DNA of 64,000 bases, taken from Trichobilharzia szidati (Eukaryota > Platyhelminthes > Trematoda > Strigeidida > Schistosomatidae). Position 1 is the stretch's first letter, and each line of letters opens with the position of its first letter. The DNA lies in the NCBI GenBank assembly GCA_944472155.2, contig OX235277.1, forward strand, positions 25,678,804 to 25,742,803, read 5' to 3'. Shown here piece by piece: positions 20,265 to 30,574 of this stretch. The translations under genes and the position numbers were made by a program. The notes beneath the pieces were generated by a model. It was not told the DNA's origin. It saw only the letters and a list, made by a program, of their open reading frames with translations, and made no database searches.

Positions 20265-20735
20265 TTTTTAGGAGTTTGACAACCACCGATACTGAACAGT
20301 TGTTTCGTCCAAGTCTGTTCGGGAGTCTTCAGCGGTACTCGCTCACAAACCCATCAGGAATGAAACGTAGGACCTTCAAATTGTGAAACAGCTGTTCACT
20401 ACTCCATGTTAGCTTTCAGTGGTTATCTAACTGGCATTAAACAGTGAGAGGTCGTGAACAATGGGTTCCACCAGGTCGTGTGTGAGAATAAATACTCGCC
20501 GATGACATCTGCTTGTAGTCGCGCTGAGTTAGAGTTCATGGGTCATTGAATTCGGGGCAGAAAGTGATTGAATGACCAACTTGTTTTGACCTCGTAACCC
20601 TGAAGGCCCTGGGTTCGATGCATGGTGGGTTCTCTCGTCCATACTGATGTGGCGTCCTAAACATGGACGAAACAACTGTTTAGTATTCCCTGCTGGTTTA
20701 TGTTGTTTCTCTAACTGACACTAATCCATTTTTGG
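20265..20735 (+). mobile_element. Diverged HHR-SINE with two hammerhead segments in inverted arrangement
   Basis: Starts with an inverted 3' part (minus-strand hammerhead 20289-20340 with CTGAAGA, GGACGAAAC and stem III AAC/TGTT), followed by a plus-strand body. The B-box-like GGGTTCGATGC is near 20610. A second hammerhead segment at 20641-20690 keeps stem II GTCC/GGAC and GAAAC but has lost the CTGANGA core. This subfamily is visibly older than the copies at 28.9-29.7 kb. Confidence 0.75.
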
Positions 20736-20899
20736 AAATGTATTTTGCTCCCGCTTGTCTTTCACATACACACACCCGCTCTCTCTGAGTATCTCTCTCT
20801 TTCATCGTGTTTATATCCCCAGTACTCCTCTTTATTTGTAAAATCATCGATCTGGCATAGAGTGACATTCTCATAAAATGGCATTTTGACATTATTATG

Positions 20900-22018
20900 G
20901 TTTCCTTTAATTCCTAGAGGAACATAGGGCTTGAGCCGTGCGTCTCCACTGCGCTCAGTTCTCTGCTAGAGTTTCCACCTGGCTCCAAGTCTGTCCACAC
21001 GTTTTCATCTCCTCTTCACATGACCTCCTCCAAGTCACCCTTGCACTGACGACCAACTCGTTGCTTCCCTTTCGGGTTCCACTCGAGCAATGGCTTGTCT
21101 AGTGATGTCACTTGATGGTTTCCTCAGAGTATGGCCAGCCAATGCATATCCATTTCTTCCTGCCTATTTGTTTCACGATCGGTTCCTGGTTGGTTCGCTC
21201 ATTACCAGAGATCCCTGTTGCTGATCTTTTCTGACCGGCCACCTGATCTTGAATAGTATTGAGCGAAGACAACTGTTAATGAAGGTCTATATTTTGTTTG
21301 AGGTGCTCTTTATGACGCGCTGGCCAAGTCTCCGTATAGAAGCATTGACTTCACATTGGAGTTGAAAATCCGGGTCTTATTTTTGATGCTGAATGCTGTT
21401 GACCTCCACACAGACTTGACAGTAGTGAAAGCTTGTCTTGCTTTCCCGATTCTTGCTTTGATATCCTCGTCAGTTCCGCCTGTAGTTGAAACGATGCTTC
21501 CCATGTAGGTAGGTAGGTAAAGGAGGTTGTTTCTTTCAGGTTCCTTCCATTTATGCTGATCGTTGTCTGTTGTTGTTGTTCTTGTCCAGGAATCTTCATT
21601 ACCTCTGTTTTCTCTATGTTGACCTGAAGTCCTATCTTCTCTGGATGCTTCTTCTGCCAACTTGTTGCTTTTCGCTTGCATATCTTACAGTTTGTGGGAA
21701 ATCAGACATATATCATCGGTGAAGTCCAGATCCTCCAAGTGTTTTTGTGTGAGTGCATTTTATGCCTGTTTCCTCATTGCCCGCTATCTGTCGCATTATC
21801 CAGTCTACTGTAATCAAAAAAATCATTGGAGATAGTGGGCGGCCAGCTTGTCTTACTCCCGTCTTCACTTCGAAGGATTCCGTGAGTTATCCGTTGTGGA
21901 TTACTTGGCATGCAGCATTGTCGTACAGCTGTTGGATGAGATGTATAATTGTCTGTGGCACCCCATAGTAGCGAAGTAGTTGCCAAAGCACCTCTCGATC
22001 GACGCTGTCGAATGGGGA
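20900..22018 (-). mobile_element. nLTR-1 (RTE-like) RT, from palm to 3' end
   Basis: The fullest nLTR-1 copy. On the minus strand: Phe-Asp-Ser-Val-Asp-Arg-Glu-like start (21985-22015), Gly-Val-Pro-Gln-Thr-Ile-Ile-His, Cys-Gln-Val-Ile-His-Asn-Gly, Thr-Gly-Val-Arg-Gln, then palm Phe-Thr-Asp-Asp-Ile-Cys-Leu near 21700-21725. Next come Ala-Lys-Ser-Asn-Lys-Leu-Ala-Glu-Glu-Ala, Ile-Asn-Gly-Arg-Asn-Leu, Ser-Phe-Thr-Tyr-Leu, Thr-Thr-Gly-Gly-Thr-Asp-Glu-Asp and Arg-Ile-Gly-Lys-Ala-Arg-Gln-Ala-Phe. Both catalytic Asp survive, but several frameshifts split it. It ends near 20900 in 3' sequence shared with 58310 and 11790. Confidence 0.87.
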
Positions 22019-22074
22019 TATAAATATTCTAGTGCTTATCTGTAGTATAGTTGGACGTAAATTGATGCATAAAT

Positions 22075-22215
22075 TTGATTAACTGCTTTTTTGATATACT
22101 AACTCACATGGACATGATTATGAATGGCAATAAATTGTGCTCGAAACGTCATCAGTAAACATTACTGTATAACACTGTAAGACTTCATGAAAACAAAATT
22201 TACCCATAATGGAAG
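22075..22215 (+). mobile_element. PLE-A 3' tail
   Basis: Carries GCAATAAATTGTGCTCGAAA and CGTCATCAGTAAACATTACT followed by the CACTGTAAGACTT and TTTACCCATAATGG blocks seen in reverse at 13620-13700. Confidence 0.75.
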
Positions 22216-22299
22216 TAACTTCAAAACCTCATCGATTGATTTCCCCTCCTCCTACTTCCAACATCATTCCTACAGACCACATTATACCATGTAACTCGA

Positions 22300-23795
22300 A
22301 AGATCGAAAGCACCTATCTGCATATCTTCACCCTTCGATAGATTTTGAAAAATAGGCATACTCACCATTGGCGTCCAACAATCATCATTTTTCTAGACCT
22401 GAGAGAAGTATTCGATTCCGTTGATTGAGAGGTACTATGGCGATGTTTAGCTGTTATGGGAATGCCGAGGAAATACATCCACACTGATCAAGGCATTCTA
22501 CTCGAACTCTCGCATAGTCAGCCAGGTGAGAGCTAACGGAGAGTTGTCATCTGACACTTGTGATGATGACCAATGATGTTCGTCAGGGATGTCTCTTTTC
22601 GCGTTAATTTCATCATGGATTAACTCATGGAATTGACGCTAAATGACTTCAGCGACTCAGGGATTGATTTCTTACCAGGGTATATATAATCTCGTTGACT
22701 TAGAATATGTAGATGATATAGTCTTGCTTCTAGGTGAAGACGCTGACAAAATGCAATCTTCTGGACAGTGTTTCAGAAGCTGCAGTCTTCGGATTTTTGG
22801 CATGCTATTCTCTCCTGCTGTCCAATGTAAGATAACTGGACTACATGAACTCTTAGATAAAGGTAGGGAGTGAAGTGGGGTAAAGAATGTTCACCATTTC
22901 ACCTATTTGGGAAGTTGCATCAACCAACGTGCGGTAGAGCACGTTGACCGCTTCACTTATTTGGGAAGTACCATCAGCCAGTGCCAACGGGTTGATCTCC
23001 GACGAAATCTCAGCACGAATACAGAGGGCTAGTTTCACATATATCAGTTTACGCCGTCTCTGACGTAGACGCAATATCCGACTATCAACCAAAGGGCGTG
23101 TGTACTGCTCAACAGTCCGCTCCGTCCTCCTTTATGGCTGTGAGACCTGGCCATTGACAGCGGAAGACATGAAAAGATTAGCTGTCTTCGATCATAGGTG
23201 TCTGCGTTCTATCTCCCGTGTGAAGTGGAATAATAAGGTGAGCAATATTGAGGTTAGGCGTCGAGTGCTAGGTAAGGCGGGGAAATCAGTCGACGAGACT
23301 GTGAAATTACATCGAATGAGATGGTTAGGACATGTGTTACGTATGCCTAGTCATCGCCTTCCTCGACAACAGGCAATGTTAGCTGATATAGGGCCAGGCT
23401 GGAAAAGAGCTAGCGGCGGTCAAACGAAAACATGGCACCAGTCAATGAAATCTACAACAGTTAGTTTAAGCCACGTAGGAAGGTGTAGACTTCCTGGTTG
23501 GGGTCCTCGGGACGGTAAAAACCAATGGTTGGAAACAATTGGTGACATGGCTCGAAATCGTTCTCAATGGCTGGCGCAGATGCATCCATTCCTTGTGACT
23601 CATGATTTCCGATGAAACTGTTTTGTTCTTCGTTATTACTATCCCTTTGTCTCACATCTCTGTTTATTGTCTATATCATGCATTTCTCCTACCTTCTTCT
23701 CTTGCTTTGTGTGCTACATGGAAGGAGTGTGGCGACTTGAACTGCCGCACATCGATGCAAAGTTCTATGTCGAAAACCAACCGACCGACTTAGTA
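22300..23795 (+). mobile_element. nLTR-2 (RTE-like) RT, palm to 3' untranslated region
   Basis: Plus strand: Glu-Val-Phe-Asp-Ser-Val-Asp with Glu-Val-Leu-Trp-Arg (22410-22445), Asn-Leu-Val-Asp-Leu-Glu-Tyr-Val-Asp-Asp-Ile-Val-Leu-Leu-Leu (22690-22735; palm YVDD intact), then a 171-residue open frame 23100-23615: Arg-Ser-Val-Leu-Leu-Tyr-Gly-Cys-Glu-Thr-Trp-Pro-Leu, Asp-His-Arg-Cys-Leu-Arg-Ser-Ile, Arg-Arg-Val-Leu-Gly, Leu-His-Arg-Met-Arg-Trp-Leu-Gly-His-Val-Leu, and Trp-Gly-Pro-Arg-Asp-Gly. The region 22860-22990 contains a partial direct duplication of the Phe-Thr-Tyr-Leu-Gly-Ser block. The 3' untranslated part ends near 23795; a further small fragment follows at 23800-23890. Confidence 0.88.
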
Positions 23796-23889
23796 GATGT
23801 GATATCCAGCTGATCATCGATCAGAGGACATGTACTGGGCTGCTGTTGTCTCCGTCCGCCTCTATGGTTGTGAGAGAAAGTCTCCATTG

Positions 23890-24770
23890 AAAGTAGTACA
23901 TAGAATCAGATGTGCAATTGGTAAATACATGGTTGTAAGGGGAAACTCCAGCACAAAGTGAGCAGTAAATTGTTGATTACGAATTGTATTCATCAGTGAT
24001 ACTGTTTGTCTGTCTATACTTCAGTGGTTGGATTGAATTTCGAATTCATCCCCCTCCCCATCGGTTGCATACTCCATTAGTAAATTGAAGTCCTGCTGAG
24101 GTTGATGGCTTCGACATTTACTCGAGGAGGACACATTGATTACCTCATTCACATTAGATATTATTTTTCTATTCATGAGCTGTGAATCAATCAACCAATT
24201 TTTTATATATTTGAAATTTTTTTCTCATATTCTGTCAATATTTACTATATATGCAAGTTAATTACTCTGTGTTTTTCCAGTTTACACACAGAATAATACC
24301 ACCCACCCGGCCTGCTTAAGCTTTTATCAGTAGACAGGAATAATTCAGACATACCATATTTTTATTTATTTTTTTCGAAAATTATTGATCTGCCGATTCT
24401 CTCAGTTACCTTGATATATATATATAGTCTGTACGGTGTGATAAATATGCACAGTGAGAAACTTGGTACATTAGAGCAAAGAAAAGAATAAACATTTTTG
24501 CAGGATAATACTGCGAGTTCCAGTGTATGTTTTGTGGATTCTCTTCAACTGTCTACACCCTAGACAATATTAAAATGTAGAGAGAGTTATAACATTTATA
24601 AGCTTACTTTACTTACAGTGGTGTCGAGTTATCGATCGAAAAAAAATTAAGCAAGATAATTCCAAAAATGATGTAAGCAGACAAATTATTGAGTTTAGTG
24701 TTAAGAAGGAACTAACTATTTATATGGTATTATTGAAAATTAAAGTCAATTCAGCGAAGAAAATTTTTTT
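23890..24770. other. AT-rich interval, no gene recognised
   Basis: No exon found. Short PLE-related pieces occur: GCAGGATAATACTGCGAG near 24500, also at 25420 and 15000 in variant form, and a 24590-24680 block repeated at 26930-27000 and 53280-53360. Confidence 0.45.
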
Positions 24771-24774
24771 TATT

Positions 24775-24945
24775 TTTACGAGTTTAACCATGGATTAATA
24801 TCAGTTAGAGGGAACTATTGAAAAACAGCACTGGAGTACTGGATAGCTGTTTCACATTCTAGTCTCCTGGGTCTCTTCGGTAGTACCACTCACTGGGGTT
24901 CGAACCCAGCACCTTCCGGTTACAAGACAAGCTCATATACCATCG
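24775..24945 (-). mobile_element. HHR-SINE, 3' part
   Basis: Minus-strand copy with the B box (GGGTTCGAACCC around 24896-24910) and a degenerate hammerhead (24837-24890): CCGAAGAGACCC at the core and GTGAAACAGCT downstream. The tail ends at the usual GTTTAACCATGGATTA-type sequence. Confidence 0.8.
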
Positions 24946-25009
24946 ATGACATATAACGTCTGCCCGCATGCTTTCATCTCATCTTCACATGACCGAAAAT
25001 GTGTAGTAG

Positions 25010-25420
25010 TCGATTACTGAGTAATGGGGGAGGGGGTTACATAATTGGTGTAATTACTCAAAAGTGGCTTGAAAAGTAAAAATTAAAGTTGCAAATTGCA
25101 TAATACTCAACGACACAAAGAAAGCAAGCGTTGGAAATTTGATAAGGTTAAAATTGTTATTGACTAGTGGGAGGAAAGTTAGTTGAGTGTCAATTTAACA
25201 AGTATGAAGATTGTGAGAAAACTTACAAAAGGAACATGTGAGAGTGATTATAGGGAATTAATTATTAATAAATGTAAAAGCAAACTAACCATTAAAATAA
25301 TAATTTACAGGGAACGACTAATGAAGAGGTTAAGACCATTGTTGAATGAGAGACTGAACAGATATTGTCTGCAACCGGTTCCCTTTATTAGTTTGAAGAG
25401 AGAAAGAACGAACATATTTG
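25010..25420 (-). mobile_element. PLE-C 3' untranslated region, inverted copy
   Basis: Reverse complement of the sequence type at 10600-10930, sharing ACTCAAAAGTGGCTT and AGTGTCAATTTAACAAGT with its complement. Small frames here are not coding. Confidence 0.65.
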
Positions 25421-25429
25421 CAGGATAAT

Positions 25430-26190
25430 ACGAGCTCGTTTTATTTCGTGGATCCTCATCAACTGCATACATCCTAAACAAAATCAAATTATAGGTTTCA
25501 AGAAAGTTGTGGAACATACTTTTTCATAAATACTTTGAGTTATAGATAGAAGGCATAAGGAACATAATTCCAGAAATTGATGTAGGTAGACAGATTATTC
25601 GGTGTCAAAAAACAACTAATTATATATGGTGGAATTGGATAAGAGGGGTAAGAGTTCAGATTTCTATTGGAAAACAACACAGATTGGTTAGAGGCATATT
25701 ACAGGGTCAGGGTCAGAGAACAAAGATATTGTCTGCATACAGAGTTTGGAGTTGTATTGACGAATTACCAATGCCCCTTCGCCACACATAAATGCGGAAA
25801 TCTGACGCCTTTTGTACCATTCGGTCTCACCTTGCATCTGCATGGCTTGAGTTCACCAAATGCTCGGGCTTGAGTTAGTAACTGTCTCACATTGTCCTTT
25901 TACTAACCATGCCGCATATTGTTCAGAGATGCATTTGGAAAGTGTGTGTTTTGTGCGATCAATATAAAAAGCTCCGCAGGAGCAAGTGAATTTATAGACA
26001 TTTATGATTAGACAAGTGGGAGTTGACGGGAAGAGTTCAAATTTATCCTAGAAACAAGGATTGACTAACTAGATGAAACAGAATACAAGAGCAAACAATA
26101 GGGTGAATAGCAAGAGTAAAATTATGGCATAGACAAACAATTGGGTAAATATGGTAACGTGACTCAGTGAATGAAGCTCATGAAATAAAA
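25430..26190 (-). mobile_element. PLE-type element: GIY-YIG remnant and 3' region
   Basis: Minus strand at 25670-25980 gives Cys-Ser-Cys-Gly-Ala-Phe-Tyr-Ile then Tyr-Lys-Arg-Arg-Gln-Ile and Asn-Ser-Lys-Leu-Cys-Met-Gln-Thr, a decayed GIY-YIG domain. Sequence at 26020-26180 is the reverse complement of 26650-26830, so the two sides form an inverted pair around 26.2-26.6 kb. Confidence 0.6.
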
Positions 26191-26639
26191 ATGAAGTGAA
26201 ATGTTACACAATAGAACCAAACACAAGAACACACGAACAAAACAATAACGGTTGCCATGGTAGTCAGAGACTAGTCACGCTATCGTTCTGTATACAAAGG
26301 TTGGGTAGAGATCTTTTGATAGCAATGGTTTCTACGAAACGATGTTACCACGGTTTTCACTATATATTGATTATTTTGAAAGCCTGACTAATTTCCACTA
26401 CATGTCTCGTGTTAATCAGGTGTCTGGCGATTGCAATTGATAACACTTTGCTACCTTTCATAATGAGATTTTTAACAATAAGCTTAGAAAACCTAGTAGA
26501 CTCTCTCCTCTCAGTCTTTCCAGTGTACTTGGTGCAGGAGGTGAAAGTGAATCGGTTAATGCAGTTAGAGTTGACATGAAGAGCAAGATACTTATCTACT
26601 TTTCATTGAGTTAACGAGCCTACCATGTTGTGAAGTGGG

Positions 26640-27005
26640 ACTAGTCTGCTAGCATCTGTTTGGTTCTGTTGGGCTCTTTTACGTAACGCTTGACTTAATT
26701 TTGATTTTCATTTACTGAGTCGAATTCACTGAGTCACGTTGCCGTATTTACCTAATTGTTTGTCTATCTCCTAATTTTACTCTTACTATTCACTCAATTG
26801 TTCAATCTTGTAATCTGTTTCATCTAGTCAGTCCGTCCTTGTTTCTAAATCTGAACTCTGTTTGCCACCTTCCTCTTGTCTAATTATACTATATGAGTAG
26901 TTAGTCCCTTCTTAACACTGAAGTCAATAATTTGTCTACTTACATCATTTTTGGAATTATCTTGCCTAATTTTTCTATCGATAACTCGATGTCAGTATAA
27001 GAAAA
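26640..27005 (+). mobile_element. PLE-D 3' region
   Basis: Shares TTTTGATTTTCATTTACTGA, ATCTGAACTCTGT and ACTTACATCATTTTTGGAAT with 51780-53365, where the same element is split by two later insertions. The coding part is not identified, so its PLE assignment rests on adjacent GIY-YIG sequence. Confidence 0.55.
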
Positions 27006-27009
27006 ATGA

Positions 27010-27530
27010 ATTCGGAAATTCCAATATGGGTAAAATTTATTATGATAAAGTCACACAGCGTGTTATACACTAAGTGATATTTACTGATAATCACGTTTCT
27101 AGCACAATTACTAACCGCTCATAATCATATCAAGACACTACTCACACGACTTTCCAATTTCGTTTATATGATTCCATTATTTCTCATCTCTTGATTTGAT
27201 TGGTAGTAATATTCTCCATATTTCTGGCATGAGTGATGAGTTATTCCTATGGGTGTAGATTCTATGATCAAAAGTTTCATTCATCAACCTCTCTCTCTCC
27301 ACCTACCTGTATTACTTTATAGAATTCTAACCCTCTCTTACCCTATTGTGTGGATCATAAGGTCTACACCCAACACGTGCAATAGGATGCAATGACTCAT
27401 CACTCACACCAGAAATATGTAAAATATTACTACCCATCAAATCAAGAGATGAGAAATAATGGAATCATATAAACGAAATTGGAAACTCGTGTGAATAGTG
27501 TCTTGATATGATTATGAGCGGTAATAAATT
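27010..27530. mobile_element. PLE-A 3' terminal palindrome
   Basis: The arms 27115-27270 and 27362-27520 are near-identical reverse complements (for example TTTCTCATCTCTTGATTTGA against its complement), separated by about 90 bp. Each arm is the PLE-A end also seen at 13680-13800. Inverted terminal arrangements are known for Penelope elements. Confidence 0.8.
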
Positions 27531-27533
27531 GCA

Positions 27534-27580
27534 ATTGGTGGATGGTGACTAGCAGTGGAATCCAGGGTGCGTATTTCGTC

Positions 27581-27583
<3 letters not shown>
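27534..27583 (-). mobile_element. Sm-alpha-like hammerhead SINE, 3' end
   Basis: The minus strand reads GGACGAAATACGCACCCTGG then ATTCCACTGCTAGTCACCAT, matching the 3' half of the Sm-alpha-type ribozyme and the 3' sequence at 54345-54410. The 5' half is replaced by a TA tract. Confidence 0.8.

Positions 27584-27648
<65 letters not shown>
27583..27648. repeat. Long TA microsatellite (about 66 bp)
   Basis: Uninterrupted TA dinucleotides starting exactly where the hammerhead fragment breaks off. A 'YIYIYI' open frame across it is an artefact. Confidence 0.95.
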
Positions 27649-27650
<2 letters not shown>

Positions 27651-28450
27651 TAAGATTCTGTGACCAATCATTGAGCGTTCGATTTTGGCTTACACTAAAC
27701 GACATGAAATAGAATGCTCAAATTTACATAGTGTTCTGTTGCTAATGCCGTATTGAACTGTGGTAATATGTGAGAATAATATTCCGTTGGAACACATTGT
27801 CTGTATCACACCACCACACTCGTCCTCCCATCATATACTTTCAACTGAAGTCGGTCGGTTCGGTCTTCTTGGTACTTGTGTCTTTGTTAGCTTATCTTGT
27901 TGTATCGATTTCCACAGCTCGTTGACATTCACCCACTCCTCTTTGTTTGTACTTCTGATGGTATATTCGTGACCCCATCTCGCGGTGACGGTTTATGATC
28001 CTTCCCACTTTGAAAGGAGTTTGCGTGCCCCTGGCTGGCGCGTATTCACCGGTTTTTCGCTTCACACTATCACATGCTGCCTTTGCCCAACCTCTCAGCA
28101 GCGTTCCAAGTAACAGCCTCATTGCTGACGGCATTCAACTCCGCAACAGCCTCGAAGTCCTTCAAGAAGATCCATATGTCTCCTTCTTTTTCAAAAACTG
28201 CAGGGCATAGGCTGTTCATTTGTTGGCAGGCAGCGACACCATATGTACTAACAGAAGGCAAGACACGGAAATAAAGGTATATTTTCCGGTGATCAAACCG
28301 CTATTTATATCCATACAGTTTATATACTTTAACCGATCACTGAGCGTGTAATTTTCGTTAACATTAAACGACATGAAATAGAATGTTTAAACAGCTATAT
28401 CGTATTCTGTTGCTAATACCGAATTGAACTGTGGGAATAGTTTTCAGACG
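27649..28450 (-). mobile_element. Gag-like fragment between direct repeats (candidate LTR element)
   Basis: A minus-strand frame (28070-28261) encodes Phe-Glu-Lys-Glu-Gly-Asp-Ile-Trp-Ile-Phe-Leu-Lys-Asp-Phe-Glu, resembling the start of the Gypsy/Ty3 Gag core, followed by Asn-Glu-Ala-Val-Thr-Trp-Asn-Ala-Ala-Glu. It is flanked by diverged direct repeats of ~130-170 bp at 27649-27815 and 28315-28450, the latter continuing at 29687-29730 after later insertions; both have AAACGACATGAAATAGAATG. This could be a small non-autonomous LTR element. The family assignment is weak. Confidence 0.45.
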
Positions 28451-28476
28451 TTAATACCAACAAATACAATGATTTT

Positions 28477-28909
28477 TCAAGTATTAGTTTTTGTAGGGAT
28501 TCTGTTTTTTGATCGGTTAGAGGATTTCATCATGAGCTGACATCAGTTAGAGAACCATTGAAAACCAGCTGGGAGCACTGGACAGCTGTCTCGTTAAACT
28601 AGTTTGGGACTCTTCATCAGTACATACCCACCGGGGTTCGAACCGAGGACATTGCGAAGTGGTCGCTCTCTGTCATGAATTGGCAGAAGTTAGAATTCAT
28701 GGGCTGACCATTGGATCGGGTCCCAGTGGCTGAACGGCATACGAGCTCCCAAGTCTTGTAACCGGAAGGTCCTGGGTGCGAATTCTTGTGGGCGGGTGCG
28801 TACTGCTGAAGAGTCCCAAAGTAGTCTGATGAAAAAGATGTCCAGTACTCTTTTGCAGCTTTTCCGATGGTTCTCTAACTAACGTCAGTTCATGATGAAA
28901 TCCTCCAAC
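28477..28909 (+). mobile_element. HHR-SINE with inverted 5' portion and target-site duplication
   Basis: From 28489 to about 28655 the element reads as its own 3' part inverted (minus-strand hammerhead 28575-28630). From 28650 it is a plus-strand body with A box TGGCTGAACGG and hammerhead 28801-28850 that keeps CTGAAGAGTCCC and GTC, while the GAAAC block has become GAAAA. Flanked by TACAATGATTTT at about 28465 and 28914. Confidence 0.85.
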
Positions 28910-28923
28910 ACATACAATGATTT

Positions 28924-29671
28924 TTTTTCTATAGTTTGATTTGAAAGGGTTAGTTATGTTTTTACGAGTTGATCACGGATTGATGTCAGTTAGAGAACCA
29001 TTGAAAACCAGCCACAGGGAGAACTGGACAGCTGTTTCGTCAGCCTAGTTTGGGAATCATCGGCAGTACGCACCCACTCGGATTCAAACCCAGGACCTTC
29101 AGGTTACAAGGCGAGCTAGCTCGCATACCATTCAGCCATTGGGACCCGATTCAATTGCCAGTTCATGAATTCTAACTCCCACCAATTTGTGATTAAGCGC
29201 TACCCCAACCATTGTCGTTGGTGGGACATCCATCCAATCTGTGATCAACTCGTAAAAACATAACTAACCCTTACAGACCACACTATAGAAAAAAGTTAAT
29301 CTTATGCTCGCTAGTGACTTGCTACAGGATGGAGTTTCCTGAAGTTCTAGCAAGAAGTCGTGACCAGTGAGGTCCAATTAGACGTCACGTTTTTGGATGG
29401 ATGTCCCACCGACGGCAATGGTTGGGGTAGCGCTTAATCACAAATTGGTGGCAGTTAGAATTCATGAACTGGCAATTGAATCGGGTCCCAATGGCTGAAT
29501 GGTATGCGAGCTAGCTCGCCTTGTAACCTGAAGGTCCTGGGTTTGAATCCGAGTGGGTGCGTACTGCCGATGATTCCCAAACTAGGCTGACGAAACAGCT
29601 GTCCAGTTCTCCCTGTGGCTGGTTTTCAATGGTTCTCTAACTGACATCAATCCGTGATCCACTCGTAAAAA
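28924..29671. mobile_element. Palindromic HHR-SINE insertion (two arms of ~280 bp)
   Basis: Left arm 28956-29238 (minus) and right arm 29396-29676 (plus) are almost perfect reverse complements. They share private variants absent from other copies (altered B box GGGTTTGAATCC, CCTGAAGGTCC, CCAGTTCTCCC). Each arm holds a hammerhead (29020-29076 minus; 29561-29610 plus) with CCGATGA in place of CTGATGA but intact GACGAAACAGCTGTCC. The spacer 29239-29395 contains more HHR-SINE sequence. Flanked by the same TACAATGATT target as the neighbouring copy. Confidence 0.9.
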
Positions 29672-29730
29672 CATACAATGATTCTTAATGTGAGAATAAT
29701 ATTCCGTTAGCACCCATTATCTGTATCACA

Positions 29731-30449
29731 CCCCCACCGTAGGAGTCCACTCGTAGCAATTACTGAGGGTTTGCTAACCACATCGAAGTTGCTGATCCAA
29801 AACCCCCCTTCAGGCCATTGGCGTTGACATACCCGATCACATTCACCTCAGGTAACAGATTCGCGCTTCAAATGAAAATGTCACTCCTGGCAATATTTCA
29901 TCTCTCGTAGTCAGTCAGTTACAAGGGATACATACCAGTGCAAAATCAATCGATACACACACACATGCTTACTCACATTACCTCGACTGTTTTTATTTTG
30001 TCTCATAGAGTGGAGTTATAAAATTGGTATATAGAGGTTGTCTATCCATCCGCCTATCTGTTATAGTGTTACTATCTTATTGTAAATATTTGACAGTATC
30101 AAATAAATAAAGTAACAAATCATTTTATTATTTATGTATTTACCTTTTTCATACACAAAATAGTAGTGACCCTTTTGTCGTTTATTTATTGTTCAATGTT
30201 GACCTTTGTAAAGTTTATAGAATGAATTACGTTGTATGTATTGATTTGTCTTATGTCTCAGTTCCATAAAGTAGTGGTAATACTCCAGCTTCCATGATAC
30301 CGATGTATATGTATATGCCGCATAGGCTGTTCACTGTTCGTATTGATCACACTTTTAAAACAACACAATGGTTGAATGACACTGATATCTCATTTAGAGA
30401 TAATCAATAAAAGTTTATAGAGCACACACTAGAGAGGTGTTTTGTTCTA
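29731..30449. other. AT-rich interval, no gene recognised
   Basis: No exon or known repeat was identified. 29731-29830 may belong to the right-hand direct repeat of the gag-like element. Confidence 0.45.
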
Positions 30450-30560
30450 TATATCAGTTTGTTTATTAAATGTATCACACAGTGAGTGAAACAGTATTAC
30501 TGTTTACTGGATGAATGACCAGGTTTCGAACAAAATTTATTACTGTTCATAATCATTTCA
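30450..30560 (-). mobile_element. PLE-A 3' tail fragment
   Basis: On the minus strand it reads ATGATTATGAACAGTAATAA then TTTTGTTCGAAACCTGGTCA, a diverged version of the tail at 22120-22160. Confidence 0.65.
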
Positions 30561-30574
30561 TCAATTAGAAATGA

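Noticed and set aside
27442..27705. A Tyr-Ile repeat protein (and a similar frame at 46194-46454)
   Set aside because: Translation of TA microsatellites.
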